64,000 nt of DNA from contig CAVYVO010000001.1 in the NCBI GenBank assembly GCA_963771985.1, positions 248,001-312,000 on the forward strand. The letters run 5' to 3'. Each line of letters opens with the position of its first letter. Within the stretch, counting starts at the first letter, position 1. Under the pieces are notes generated by a model, which ran no database searches, had not been told where the DNA came from, and saw only the letters and a list, made by a program, of their open reading frames with translations. Source of the stretch: Trebonia sp963771985. GTDB taxonomy: Bacteria > Actinomycetota > Actinomycetes > Streptosporangiales > Streptosporangiaceae. Shown here piece after piece: positions 1 through 9,782 of this stretch. Made by a program: the position numbers and the translations under genes.

Positions 1-239
1 AAGACCCGCGATTGTACGCTCCCACGCAAGAGCCCGATTCGTTTGGCCGACTAATGTTCTCGGTGCGCGATTATTGCCCCGACGTAGGCGCCGATCTCCG
101 CACACAGCTGTGACAGTGAGACCTTGATCACGCCGGCTGTCCGCGATACGTTCTGCTTCAGTCGAGCAGGGCGAAGATCAAGAAGATCAACTTGTACCGG
201 CTCGGGGGGCCTTTCTCTGCAAAGGAGCGGTAAAGGACC
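1..239. other. Leader region of the ABC importer operon, no gene seen
   Basis: No convincing coding sequence lies here. It is the upstream region of the importer operon. An AAAGGA-like ribosome binding site sits just before the ATG at 240. I could not assign a promoter with confidence; the nearest candidate, TTGATC at 124 with GATACG at 145, has a short 15-bp spacer. Confidence 0.4.
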
Positions 240-1355
240 ATGTTTAGACCTAAGCGCGCGCACATCGTTGCGTGCGGAGTAGCAGTAGCCGCGATGGCGG
301 TACTGATAGGCGGCTGCAGTTCGAGTTCGTCGTCGACCGCTTCGACCTCGAACACATCGGCGGCGTCGTCACCCGCTTCGGCCTCGAGCACACCGGCGGC
401 GGCCGGGTCGACCCGGATGGCGATCTTCTATTACAACCCGAGCCCGTATGGGATCGCGTCGCTGAAGGGTGCGCAGGAGGAGGCCGCGAAGCTGGGCGTC
501 CAGCTCGACGCCTTCGACGCCAACAACAACCCGCAGCTGCAGTCCACGCAGATCCAGGACGCGATCACCACCGGCAAGTACAAGGCCTTCTGGGTCTGGG
601 GTCTCGATGACGTCGCCCTCACACCGATCATCAACAAGGCGCTCGCCGCTGGCATCAAGGTCGCGTGTGCCGACTACACGTGGGGCACGCTGACAGAGCA
701 GAACGTCCTGACAGCCAGCCCGACCTGCCTCACGACCGTCGGCCAGTCGATCGGCGCGGAGTCGACGAACCTGGAGCTCGCGATGAACGCGGCCTGCACG
801 AAGCAGGTAGGAAGCGGCCACTGCAACATCGCCTTCCTGCCGGGGCTCGCCAACTACCCGACTGACACGGTTCGCGAAAACGCGATGACGGCGTACTACA
901 AGGGGAAATCGAATTACACGTTCACCCTGATGCCGCCCGGCAACTATGACGAGGCGGACTCGGAGTCCGTCGCCCAGACGTTCTTCACCGCGAACAAGAA
1001 CATCAACGTGTTCGCGACGTTCGGTGACCAGATGGCGGCCGGGACGATGACCGCGCTGAAGCTGGTCGGCGGCTACACGCCCGGCAAGAACATCGCGATC
1101 ATCGGGTACGGCGGCGCGCAGGAGATCGTCAATGAGGTCAAGACCGGGACGGTCTACGCCACCCTCGGCCTGTACCCGGTCTCTGAGTCGCTGCTCGGCA
1201 TCCAGTACCTGTACGACGCGGTGAACGGGAAGTCGGTGCCGACCCTAGTCAACATCCTCAACCCGGACACCCGTCCGGCGATCATCGACCAGGCGTTCCT
1301 GACCGCGCACCCGAACTTCGTGCCGGACTGGACGCTCGAGGGCAACCCGGGGTGA
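240..1355 (+). CDS. Sugar-type ABC transporter substrate-binding lipoprotein
   Basis: Extracytoplasmic solute-binding lipoprotein of the ribose/galactose type (periplasmic-binding-protein fold, Peripla_BP_4-like), 371 aa. The N-terminus is a lipoprotein signal: basic residues, a hydrophobic stretch and a lipobox ending at Cys26 (IGGC), followed by a Ser/Thr/Ala-rich linker to about residue 60. The mature domain begins near TRMAIFYYNPSPYG, with a typical alternating core and AIIGYGG near the C-terminus. It overlaps the ATPase start by four bases and forms a complete importer with the two genes that follow. The ligand is not deducible. Families of this type also import non-sugar compounds, and the catabolic genes downstream make an aromatic or acid glycoside-like substrate possible; that is inference. 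Confidence 0.85.
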   Translation: MFRPKRAHIVACGVAVAAMAVLIGGCSSSSSSTASTSNTSAASSPASASSTPAAAGSTRMAIFYYNPSPYGIASLKGAQEEAAKLGVQLDAFDANNNPQLQSTQIQDAITTGKYKAFWVWGLDDVALTPIINKALAAGIKVACADYTWGTLTEQNVLTASPTCLTTVGQSIGAESTNLELAMNAACTKQVGSGHCNIAFLPGLANYPTDTVRENAMTAYYKGKSNYTFTLMPPGNYDEADSESVAQTFFTANKNINVFATFGDQMAAGTMTALKLVGGYTPGKNIAIIGYGGAQEIVNEVKTGTVYATLGLYPVSESLLGIQYLYDAVNGKSVPTLVNILNPDTRPAIIDQAFLTAHPNFVPDWTLEGNPG

Positions 1356-2866
1356 GTTCAGCGGCGGTCGCGCGGCTTCGGCTCGTCTCGATCGGCAAAC
1401 GGTACTCCGGCACCAAGGCGCTCGACAACGTCAGCGTCGAGGTTGCCGGAGCTACCGTGCACGCGCTCGTCGGGGCGAACGGCGCCGGGAAGTCGACGCT
1501 CGGGAAGATCGTGGGAGGCGTGATCCGCCCCGACGACGGACAGCTGTTCGTCGACGACCGGCCGGTCCGCTACACGAGCCCGCGCGAGGCGCGCATCGAC
1601 GGGATCGCGACGATCTCGCAGGAGCTCTCGCCGGTGCCGCACATGAGCGTGATCGAAAACATCTTCTTCGGCATCGAGCCGCGTCGCTACGGGATGGTCC
1701 AGCGGCACCGGATGCGTACGCAGTACGAGGAGCTCGTTTCAGAGTGGGGTTTCGAGCTCGACGCAAACGCCAAGGTCGGCACCTTGCGCACCGCTGACAA
1801 GCAGAAGGTCGAGATCCTGCGCGCGGTCGCGTGCGATGCGCGCGTGATCGTGATGGACGAGCCGACCTCGTCGCTGACCAGCGTCGAGACCAAGACGCTC
1901 CACCGGATGATCCGCACCCTGCGCGAGCGCGGCAGGACGATCGTCTACGTGAGCCACTTCCTCGACGAGGTGCTCGAACTCGCCGACACGGTGACGGTGC
2001 TGCGCAGCGGGCGCCTCGTGCGGACGGCGCCGGTGGCGGAGGAGACTGAGGAGAGCCTCGTCGCCGGGATGTTCGGTGCCGCGGCGGAGGCGGAGTACTT
2101 CGAGAAGCAGCAAGGCTCGACGGCACCGGTGGTCCTGGACGTGTCCGGCCTGTACCGCAAGGGCGTGCTCAGGGACATCTCGCTGCAGATCCGGGCTGGC
2201 GAGATCGTGGGCCTCGCCGGCCTTGTGGGCAGCGGCCGCACCGAGCTCGCCCGCGCGATCGCTGGTGCCGATCCGATCGATAGCGGCACGATCGCCGTCG
2301 ACGGCACCGGGCGCCGCATCCGCTCGCCCGCGGATGCGATCGCGGCCGGGATGGCGTTCCTGCCCGAGAGCCGCAAGGATGACGGGTTGTTCCTGGAGCT
2401 CTCCCTCGCGGCGAACACGACATTCGCGGATTTGCGCTCCGTCGCCTCGCGATTCGGAGTCCTGCGCCTCGCCCTCGAGCGCGGGAAGGCGAGCTCGCTC
2501 CTGAACTTGCTGTCGGTCGAGCCGCCGGCCCCGTCAGCGAAGGCGGCAAACCTCTCCGGCGGCAACCAGCAGAAGGTCCTGTTCGCACGCTGGCTGTTCC
2601 GCAACCCGCGCGTGCTGATCCTCGACGAGCCGACGCGCGGCGTCGACGTCGCGGCGCGCGCGGCGATCCACCGCCTCATCAACAACCTGGCCGCCGAGGG
2701 CACCGCCGTGCTGCTGATCTCGTCGGAGATCGAGGAGGTGCTCGGGCTCGCCCATCGCGTGCTCGTGATGCGCCGCGGATCGATCACTCGCGAGTTCGGC
2801 GTTGACCCGCCGATAGATGCCGTCATGGAGGCCGCGTTCGGCCTTGGAGGGAGAACTATCGCATGA
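1352..2866 (+). CDS. Sugar-type ABC transporter ATP-binding protein (two NBDs)
   Basis: Cytoplasmic ATPase of an RbsA/MglA-like importer, 504 aa, with two fused nucleotide-binding domains as is usual for the family. The first domain has Walker A GANGAGKST at residues 41-49, Walker B with VIVMDEPTSSL, and a degenerate signature (LRTADKQKVEIL). The second has a degenerate P-loop (GLVGSGRTELAR), a good signature LSGGNQQKV, and Walker B VLILDEPTRGVDV. That asymmetry is normal for this carbohydrate-uptake subfamily. The start is GTG at 1352, inside a GTGA overlap with the stop of the binding protein, so translation is probably coupled. It overlaps the permease start by four bases as well. Confidence 0.9.
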   Translation: MSSAAVARLRLVSIGKRYSGTKALDNVSVEVAGATVHALVGANGAGKSTLGKIVGGVIRPDDGQLFVDDRPVRYTSPREARIDGIATISQELSPVPHMSVIENIFFGIEPRRYGMVQRHRMRTQYEELVSEWGFELDANAKVGTLRTADKQKVEILRAVACDARVIVMDEPTSSLTSVETKTLHRMIRTLRERGRTIVYVSHFLDEVLELADTVTVLRSGRLVRTAPVAEETEESLVAGMFGAAAEAEYFEKQQGSTAPVVLDVSGLYRKGVLRDISLQIRAGEIVGLAGLVGSGRTELARAIAGADPIDSGTIAVDGTGRRIRSPADAIAAGMAFLPESRKDDGLFLELSLAANTTFADLRSVASRFGVLRLALERGKASSLLNLLSVEPPAPSAKAANLSGGNQQKVLFARWLFRNPRVLILDEPTRGVDVAARAAIHRLINNLAAEGTAVLLISSEIEEVLGLAHRVLVMRRGSITREFGVDPPIDAVMEAAFGLGGRTIA

Positions 2867-3903
2867 ACGCGCAGCCGTCCGACCCTGTGGCCGGGGGTCC
2901 GGCCGTGGCAGGGGACCCCGTCAGCGCAGACGGGATCGCCGTTCCGCGCATGCGCTCGCATCGCCGGATCACGGCCCAGCACGTCCGCGACTACGGCATC
3001 GTCGTCTTCGCCATCGCGCTCTTCATCTACTTCTCGGTCGCCTCGTCCGTCTTCTTCACCTCGCAGAACCTCCTCAACATCCTCTTCCAGAACGCGACCG
3101 TCGGCATCGCCGCCTGCGCCGTCACCTTCACGATCATCGGCGGCAACTTCGACCTCTCGCTCGGGTCAATCTTCGTGCTGAGCGAGGTGCTGGCCGCATG
3201 GGCCGCCGTCCACTGGGGGGTGTGGTGGGCGTTCCCCATCGCGATCGTCTCCGGCGTGGTAATGGGGCTCATCAACGGGCTGCTGGTGACGAAGCTGCGC
3301 GTGAACGCATTCCTCGCCACGCTCGCGACCGCCCTCACGTTCGGCGGCATCGCCGTCGGAGTGACCAGCGGGGGCCTGCTGATCACGCCGACGAGCAGCG
3401 TGTTCACGTTCCTTGGCCAGCACCGGGTCGCTGGCATCCAGTACCCCGTCATCATCTTCGCCGTCGTCGCGATCGTCCTCCAGCTCGTCTTGGCATACAC
3501 GGTCTTCGGCCGCCACCTCTATGGCGTCGGCGACAACCGCAACGCGGCGCGGCTGTCGGGCATCAAGGTTGACCGGACCGTGATCATCACCTTCGTGATC
3601 ACCGGCGCCGCCTGCGGCCTCGCCGGCCTGATCAACGCTTCGACGACCGGGTCGGGGTCGAGCGATACGAGCGGTCTGGGCGGCTCATTGGCGCTGCTCG
3701 CGATCGCCGGCGTGGCGCTCGGCGGCAGCAGCATCTTCGGCGGAGTCGGCTCAGTCTGGCGCACGGTCCTCGGTGTGCTGATACTAGGCATCATCACGAA
3801 CGGCTTCGACCTGCTCGCCGTTCCGGACTACTGGCAGAACATTGTCCGCGGGATTCTGATCATCCTCGCGGTCTCGATCAGCTTGGTCGTCGACCGCCGT
3901 TGA
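2863..3903 (+). CDS. Sugar-type ABC transporter permease (RbsC-like)
   Basis: Integral membrane permease of the BPD_transp_2 (RbsC/AraH) family, 346 aa, roughly eight to ten hydrophobic segments after a 45-residue polar N-terminus. Family hallmarks are visible: a GGNFDLSLGS segment early, VYGVGDN-like LYGVGDNRNAARLSGI in the middle, and IAGVALGGSSIFGGVGSVW near the end. The ATG overlaps the ATPase stop (ATGA). The gene closes the importer operon; a CoA-transferase begins 13 bp downstream on the same strand, so uptake and catabolism may be co-transcribed. Confidence 0.9.
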   Translation: MNAQPSDPVAGGPAVAGDPVSADGIAVPRMRSHRRITAQHVRDYGIVVFAIALFIYFSVASSVFFTSQNLLNILFQNATVGIAACAVTFTIIGGNFDLSLGSIFVLSEVLAAWAAVHWGVWWAFPIAIVSGVVMGLINGLLVTKLRVNAFLATLATALTFGGIAVGVTSGGLLITPTSSVFTFLGQHRVAGIQYPVIIFAVVAIVLQLVLAYTVFGRHLYGVGDNRNAARLSGIKVDRTVIITFVITGAACGLAGLINASTTGSGSSDTSGLGGSLALLAIAGVALGGSSIFGGVGSVWRTVLGVLILGIITNGFDLLAVPDYWQNIVRGILIILAVSISLVVDRR

Positions 3904-3916
3904 GCCGTAGGACGGC

Positions 3917-6215
3917 ATGACAGGCCCGCTGACCGGCCTGCGGGTCCTCGACTTCGGACAGTACGTGGCCGGCCCGCTGGCTGCCGTGCTGCTCGCTGAC
4001 CAGGGTGCCGATGTCATCCATGTCGACCCGCCCGGCGGGCCGCGCTGGGCAGGTGACGCGGACGCGTTCTTCAACCGCGGCAAGCGCCGGGCGATCCTGG
4101 ACCTGAAGCGGACCGACGGACTAGCCGCCGCGCGCCGCCTCGCCGCCAGCGCCGATGTCGTGATCGAAAACTTCCGGCCGGGCGTGCTGACTAGGCTCGG
4201 GCTTGACCTGGACGCGATCCGGCAGGTGAGCCCCGCCCTCATCACGTGCTCGCTGCCCGGTTTCGGTACCGGTGATCCGCGCGCCGCGATGCGCGGCTAC
4301 GAGGGCGTCATCGCCGCCGCGACGGCGAATTGCGCGCCACGGGTCGGCGAGGAGCCGCCGGGCTGGGACTGGGAGCGGCCAACGTACTCGGCCCTGCCGC
4401 TTGCCTCAAGCTTCGCCGCATACCTGGCGGCCGTCGCCGTCGTGATGGCGCTGATCGCGCGGCGGCGCACCGGGCGGGGCCAGCGGGTCGAGGTGCCGTT
4501 GTTCGACGCGATGTTCACCCTCATCGGGCACAACGGCGCGTACGCGAACGAGCGCGGGCCGCGTCAGCCGCGGGCCATCCACACGCGCGGGTCGGGCGCG
4601 TTCCGCTGCAAGGATGGCCGGTACGTGCAGTTCGACACCTCGAGCGCCCGGCACCTGCCCTGGTTCGCCCGGGCGGCTGGCCTGCTCGGGCGCTTTGACG
4701 CCGGGCTTCTTGACCTGTCGAGCAACGCGCGCCCGGAGGTCAACGAGCGCCTGCACGCCCGGCTGCGAGAGGAGTTCCTGACCCGCACCGCAGCTGAGTG
4801 GGAGGAGATCGGCAACAGGGCCGGCGCCGCCATCGGGTTCATCCGGACGCCCGCCGAGTGGATCGGCACTGAGCACGCCCGCCGTACGCACGCGGTCGCG
4901 CGCGTGACCGACCCCGAGCTCGGAACCATCTGGTGCGCGGGCGTGCCTATCGCGCTGAGCGACTTCCCCGACCCTGACGTGCGGCCACGCCGCCCGGCCG
5001 GGGCGGACACCGCGGCCGTCCTCGCCGAGCTGGCAGGGTCGCCGCCCCCGGCCGGGCCAGCGCGCGAGCCCGTCGCCGGGTCCGAGCCTGGCCTGGCTCA
5101 GCCGCTCAGCGGGATCCGGGTGCTTGACCTGGGCCTGGCGCTGGCGGGTCCGACAGCGGGGCGGATCCTCGCCGAGTTCGGCGCGGACGTCGTGAAGATC
5201 GGCAACCCCGCCGCCGGCGTCGGCGGCTACCTCAACCGGGGCAAGGAGTCGCTGCTCCTCGACCTCGGCACGCTAGCCGGCCAGGAGGTGTACTGGCGGC
5301 TGGTGGACCGCGCCGACGTCGTGCTGGAGAACTTCTCGCCCGGCACCGCCGGGCGGCTCGCCATCGGCTACGACGAGGTTCCGGGCCCGCCTGCCGGAAG
5401 CCGTTTACACCTCGATCAGCTGCTACGGCCTCGGCGGCCCGTGGACGCAGTGGCGCGGCTGGGAACGCCAGGGCCAGGCGGTGACCGGGATCATGGAGCG
5501 TACCGAGCTGCCCTCGGTGCTTGGCCCGTACAACATCGTCGACATCGGCACCGGCATCCTCGGCGCGTTCGCGACGGCGCTCGCGCTCTACCACCGGCAG
5601 TCGACCGGCCGGGGCCAGCTCGCCAGCGCCTCGCTCGCCCAGACCGCCACTTACCACCAGGCCGCGTTCATGTTCGACTTCCCGGGCTACCAGCCCACCG
5701 AGCCGCGCGGCTACTTCACGCTCGGCGAGGGTCCGCTCCAGCGCTACTACCGGGCCGCCGACCGGTGGTTCTTCCTCGGCGCCCGGCCCGAGGATGTCCC
5801 GGCCCTGGCCACAGTGACGCGGACGCCGGACGTCGCGCGCCGCACAGGCGCGGCGCTTGAAAAAGCCCTCGAGGCCGCGTTCGCGACGGGCAGCGCGCAG
5901 GACCTGGTTGCCCGGCTGGCCGGCGCGGGCATCGCCGCGCACGTGGCCACGCCGATCGCCGAGCTGATGGTCGACCCGCTGGTCCGCGCCCGCGGGCTGA
6001 GCGTGACCCAGGAGGTGGCGGGAGTCGGGAGCTGCACGATGCCGGGCGTCTCGCCGCGGCTGTCCCACACCCCCGCGCTGCCTGGCCATCCGCCACGCCG
6101 GCCCGGCGAGGATGCCAGGCAGGTCCTCGCCTCGGTTGGCATGGCAGACCGCCTCGACGCGCTCGAACGCGGCTGGGTGGTACGGGCTACTGACCTGCCG
6201 GCGGCATGGCCGTGA
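3917..6215 (+). pseudogene. Tandem CaiB/BaiF CoA-transferase with a single-base frameshift
   Basis: Family III (CaiB/BaiF) CoA-transferase made of two consecutive transferase modules, about 765 aa if read through. Each module starts with the family's LRVLDFGQYVAGPLAAVLLAD-type segment: the first at the N-terminus, the second near residue 400 (IRVLDLGLALAGPTAGRI). Both carry NFRPG/NFSPG motifs. The reading frame breaks at 5381-5382. Removing one C there restores a continuous protein into the frame that runs to 6215 (ARLPEAVYTSISCYGLGGPW). As sequenced the product is truncated with a nonsense tail to 5860. It would move CoA onto an imported acid. Either a true disabling insertion or a base error; the intact downstream half argues for a recent event or an error. 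Confidence 0.8.
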
Positions 6216-6258
6216 CGCCGCTAGCCAGCGAACCTGAGCGGAAGGAAGGAACAACACC

Positions 6259-7416
6259 GTGCATCGCAGCGAGACAAGGTTTCTGACAACGCACACGGGC
6301 AGCCTGATTCGCCCGGACACGCTGGTCAGGGAGCCAGCGCCGGACGCCGACGCCGGCACGCGCGCCGACTACGAGCGCGCGCTTACGGCGGCGGTCGCCG
6401 ACGTGGCCGCCCGGCAGCTGGACATCGGCCTGGACGTGGTGAACGACGGCGAGTTCGGCAAGTCAAGCTGGTCGGGGTATGTGCTGGCCCGGGTCACTGG
6501 TTTCGAGATCCGCGAGGACCAGCTCAAGCCGCTGGACTGGCTCGGCAGGGACCGGGAGCGGTTCAAGGGCTTCTTCACGGACAACCCGGAGATGCCGACC
6601 GCGCTGACTGGCGCTCCCGCACAGGTGTGTGTCGGGCCGGTCAAGTACACCGGCCATGAGCTGATCGGCCGCGACCTGGCCAACCTGAAGGCGGCCACGG
6701 CCGGCCACCCGGGACGCGAGGTCTTCTTCACCAGCGTGGCGCCGGCGAGCATGGCGTATCAGGGCGTGAACGAGTACTACAAGACCGAGGAAGAATACGT
6801 CTACGCCATGGCCGAGGCACTGCGGCAGGAGTACCTCGCCATCCACGCGGCGGGGTACATCCTTCAGGTCGACGACGCGGTGCTGGCCAACATGTACGAC
6901 TACCTCGTCCAGCAGGGGGAGGAGGCCTACCGGCGCTGGGCGCAGCTGCGCGTTGATGCGCTGAACCACGCGCTCGCCGGCATCCCGGAGGACCGGATCC
7001 GCTATCACGTTTGCTTCGGCAGCTGGCACGTCCCGCATGTGGCCGACGCGCCGCTCGAGGCGCTCATCGACCTCATCCTGCAGGTGAACGCCGGCGCGTA
7101 CTCCATCGAGGCCGCGAATCCGCGGCACGAGTGGGAGTGGGAGGTATGGGAGCGGACGAAGCTTCCGGACGGCAAGATCCTCATCCCCGGTGTCATCACC
7201 CACCACACGACCACGGTCGAGCACCCGCGGCTGGTCGCCCAGCGGCTCGAGCGGTTCGCCAGGATCATCGGCCCCGAGAACGTCATCGGCGGTGCTGACT
7301 GCGGCTTCGCCCAGACGTCCACCATCAGGCGCACGCACCCCGAGGTTGCATGGGCGAAGTTCGGCTCCCTGGTCGCCGGCGCACAAATTGCGTCGCGACG
7401 GATTTGGGGTTCATGA
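6259..7416 (+). CDS. MetE-like zinc alkyl/methyltransferase, paralogue A
   Basis: 385-aa protein of the cobalamin-independent methionine synthase C-terminal family (MetE/epoxyalkane:CoM-transferase superfamily), without the MetE N-terminal half. Zinc-ligand motifs are retained: His250-x-Cys252 (YHVCFGSWH) and Cys348 in GGADCGF. Other family segments are THTGSLIRP at the N-terminus and LQVDDAVLA. Such short homologues act as thiol alkyl- or methyltransferases rather than complete methionine synthases. The start is GTG at 6259 behind a GGAAGGAAGGA site. It lies between the CoA-transferase and the dioxygenase in the catabolic run, and a second copy occurs at 10839. A demethylation or thiol-transfer step is inferred, not shown. 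Confidence 0.8.
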   Translation: MHRSETRFLTTHTGSLIRPDTLVREPAPDADAGTRADYERALTAAVADVAARQLDIGLDVVNDGEFGKSSWSGYVLARVTGFEIREDQLKPLDWLGRDRERFKGFFTDNPEMPTALTGAPAQVCVGPVKYTGHELIGRDLANLKAATAGHPGREVFFTSVAPASMAYQGVNEYYKTEEEYVYAMAEALRQEYLAIHAAGYILQVDDAVLANMYDYLVQQGEEAYRRWAQLRVDALNHALAGIPEDRIRYHVCFGSWHVPHVADAPLEALIDLILQVNAGAYSIEAANPRHEWEWEVWERTKLPDGKILIPGVITHHTTTVEHPRLVAQRLERFARIIGPENVIGGADCGFAQTSTIRRTHPEVAWAKFGSLVAGAQIASRRIWGS

Positions 7417-7485
7417 CGACGCAATGGAGCGCGTAACGGATTGGACTCCTATTCAGGAGCCGGATGACGCGGAGAGGAGATCACC

Positions 7486-8112
7486 ATGACGGTGCAAGGG
7501 CAGGCCAGGGCTAGTGAGGTTCCGGACCGGGGCGTCCCAGGCGTGATGTCCGGCAAGACGCCGGGCGTGCGGGAAACGCCGCCCCCGGGGCCGGGCGAGC
7601 TGCGGCAGACACCGCAGGAAATCGAGGGACCTTACTTCCGGCTGGGTGCCCCGAATCGGTCAAACCTGCTGGAACCCGGTGACAAGCCGGAGATCATCCT
7701 CACCGGCCGGGTCCTGAACGAGAAGGGCACGCCCATCTCGGGCGCGCTCGTGCACTTCTGGTCCTGCGACAAGAACGGGGACTACGACGCGGTCGGCTAC
7801 CGGTACACCGGCTACGTGGTAGCCGACGAGGCGGGCCGCTACGAGGTTACCTCAATCATCCCCGGCTCCTACCAGCCGCGCAAAGCCAAGCACTTCCACG
7901 TCAAGGTGCAGGGGATCAGCAGGCCGATCACCACACAGCTCTTCATCGAGGGTGAGCCGGGCACCACCGACGACGACTACTACCACCCCGAGCTGCTCGT
8001 GCCCTGCACGGTCGACGAGGACGGTGTCAAGCACGGCACCTACGACTTCGTCATCAAGCAGTTCACCGAGGAGCAGAACGTCACCCCGGAGACCCTGGCA
8101 GCCGTGGTGTGA
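7486..8112 (+). CDS. Intradiol ring-cleavage dioxygenase
   Basis: 208-aa non-haem Fe(III) dioxygenase of the catechol/protocatechuate/hydroxyquinol family, which cleaves an aromatic ring between two adjacent hydroxylated carbons. Expected iron ligands are all visible: Tyr100 (NGDYD), Tyr129 (IPGSYQP), His136 and His138 (KHFHVKV). The beta-sandwich core starts at EGPYF (residues 47-51). It is short, resembling single-domain PcaG/H-like or extracytoplasmic-type members, and lacks an obvious signal peptide. The first 40 residues are Pro/Gly-rich. An AGGAGA-type site precedes the ATG. It is the clearest evidence that the locus degrades an aromatic or catecholic compound. Confidence 0.85.
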   Translation: MTVQGQARASEVPDRGVPGVMSGKTPGVRETPPPGPGELRQTPQEIEGPYFRLGAPNRSNLLEPGDKPEIILTGRVLNEKGTPISGALVHFWSCDKNGDYDAVGYRYTGYVVADEAGRYEVTSIIPGSYQPRKAKHFHVKVQGISRPITTQLFIEGEPGTTDDDYYHPELLVPCTVDEDGVKHGTYDFVIKQFTEEQNVTPETLAAVV

Positions 8113-8161
8113 CCGCGCCGCGAGGCCGCACATCGTCTAACGAAGGGCAGGGGAGCGGCGC

Positions 8162-9329
8162 GTGACCATCCGCGGTAAGGCCCACATCGCCGGTGCTTAC
8201 GAGCACCCGGACCGCAAGATTCCCGACAAGTCGATCGCGCAAGTACACGCGGAGGTGGCACTCGGCGCGCTGGCCGACGCTGGCCTGTCGCTGGCCGACG
8301 TCGACGCGTACTTCTGCGCCTCCGACGCGCCTGGGTTCGGGCCGGTCTCGATGGCCGACTATCTCGGGCTGAGGCGGCTGCGCTATGTGGACTCGACGGA
8401 GACCGGCGGCTCGTCCTACCTGGTTCACGTCGGTCACGCCGCCGCGGCCATCGCCGAGGGAAAGTGCCGTATCGCCCTCATCACGCTCGCCGGGCTGCCC
8501 AGGTCGCAGCGGATACCCCGGACGTCGGCGCTGGCGCTGGCGCCGGAGGCAGCGTTCGAGCAGCCGTTCGGGCCGACGAAGGCGTTGATGTACGCGCTGG
8601 CGGCGCGGCGGCACATGTATGAATACGGCACGACGAGCGCCCAGCTGGCGGCGATCAAGGTGGCGGCATCACAGCACGCGCAGCACAACCCGAACGCGAT
8701 GCTGCGCAAGCCGGTGACGGTTGCGGAAGTACTGGAGTCGCCCATGATCAGCGACCCGCTGCACCGGCTGGATTGCTGCGTGATCAGCGACGGCGGCGGC
8801 GCGCTCGTCGTGGTCGCACCGGAGGTAGCCAGGGATCTGCCCCGGCAGACCGTCAAGGTGCTGGGCCACGGCGAGTCGCCGAAGCTCACGGACAACGGCC
8901 GCATCGACCTGACCTACACCGGCGCGGTGTGGTCCGGGCCGCGGGCATTCGAGGAGGCGGGCGTGACGACCGGCGACATCGACTACGCGTTCGATCTACG
9001 ACTCCTTCACGATCACGGTGCTCCAGACGATCGAGGATCTGGGCTTCTGCGAGAAGGGTAAGGGCGGCGCGTTCGTGGCCGGCGGCTCGCTCGAGGCGCC
9101 GCACGGCAGGCTGCCTTTCAACACCGACGGCGGCGGCCTGTGCAACAACCACCCGGTGAACCGCGGCGGGATGACGAAGGTGATCGAGGCGGTCCGGCAA
9201 CTGCGCGGCGAGGCCAACGGCCCGGTGCAGGTGCCCGACTGCGAGATCGCGCTCGCTCACGGCAACGGCGGGTCGCTAGGTACCCGGTCGGCCGCCGCGA
9301 CGCTCATCCTCGGCCGGGAGGACGCATGA
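8162..9329 (+). pseudogene. Thiolase-like (SCP-x/Ltp type) protein with single-base frameshift
   Basis: Thiolase-superfamily protein of the lipid-transfer/acetyl-CoA acetyltransferase-like branch, about 388 aa when read through. The frame breaks at 8990-8991, where one extra T separates IDYA from SIYDSFTITVLQTIEDLG. The second frame then runs to 9329. The nucleophilic Cys segment of true thiolases is absent (DSTETGGSSYLVHVGHAAAA), as is the C-terminal Cys (AHGNGGSLGTRSAAATL). This is the pattern of Ltp2-like retro-aldolases. The stop overlaps the ATG of a DUF35 protein, the usual partner of such lyases. The start is GTG at 8162. Activity as a CoA-thioester C-C lyase is inferred from family and partner. 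As sequenced, the last third is lost. Confidence 0.75.
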
Positions 9330-9778
9330 GCACGCAGGCCCGGCCCCTGCCCGCGCCCGCGCCGGCGGTCAACCCGGAGACGAAGGAGTTCTGGGCCGCG
9401 ACGGCGGAGGGCAGGCTGCTGCTGAAGCACTGCCTGGACTGCGGCAGCGTGATCTGGTACCCGCGCGTGATCTGCCCGGAATGCTCGAGCCTGGCCACCG
9501 AGTGGTTCGAGGCGTCTGGCCGCGGGCGCGTTTACAGCTACATGGTCAACCACCGCGCCGAGGGCGCTTATCAGGACTCCGCGCCGTTCGTGCTGGCCTA
9601 CGTCGAGCTCGACGAGGGCCCGCGGATCATGACGAACATCGTCGGGGCCGACGGCGCTGATCTCGCCATCGGCCTGCCGGTCGAGGTTGTGTTCCACGAC
9701 ACAGGAGACGGCAGCGCCCTGCCCAGGTTCCGGCCAGCGGAGCCCGCGCCCGTGCCGCCAGCTAACGGAAGGACATAG
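9326..9778 (+). CDS. DUF35 zinc-ribbon/OB-fold partner of thiolase-like protein
   Basis: 150-aa protein with an N-terminal rubredoxin-like zinc ribbon (Cys36-x2-Cys39, Cys50-x2-Cys53) followed by an OB fold (GRGRVYSYMVNHRAEG, then APFVLAYVELDEG). This is the DUF35 (ChsH2-type) architecture that binds thiolase-like enzymes and acyl-CoA. ATG at 9326 overlaps the thiolase stop (ATGA), so the two are translationally coupled and probably form a complex. In steroid side-chain degradation, Ltp2 with a DUF35 domain performs retro-aldol cleavage; a similar step here is inference. Confidence 0.85.
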   Translation: MSTQARPLPAPAPAVNPETKEFWAATAEGRLLLKHCLDCGSVIWYPRVICPECSSLATEWFEASGRGRVYSYMVNHRAEGAYQDSAPFVLAYVELDEGPRIMTNIVGADGADLAIGLPVEVVFHDTGDGSALPRFRPAEPAPVPPANGRT

Positions 9779-9782
9779 CACG

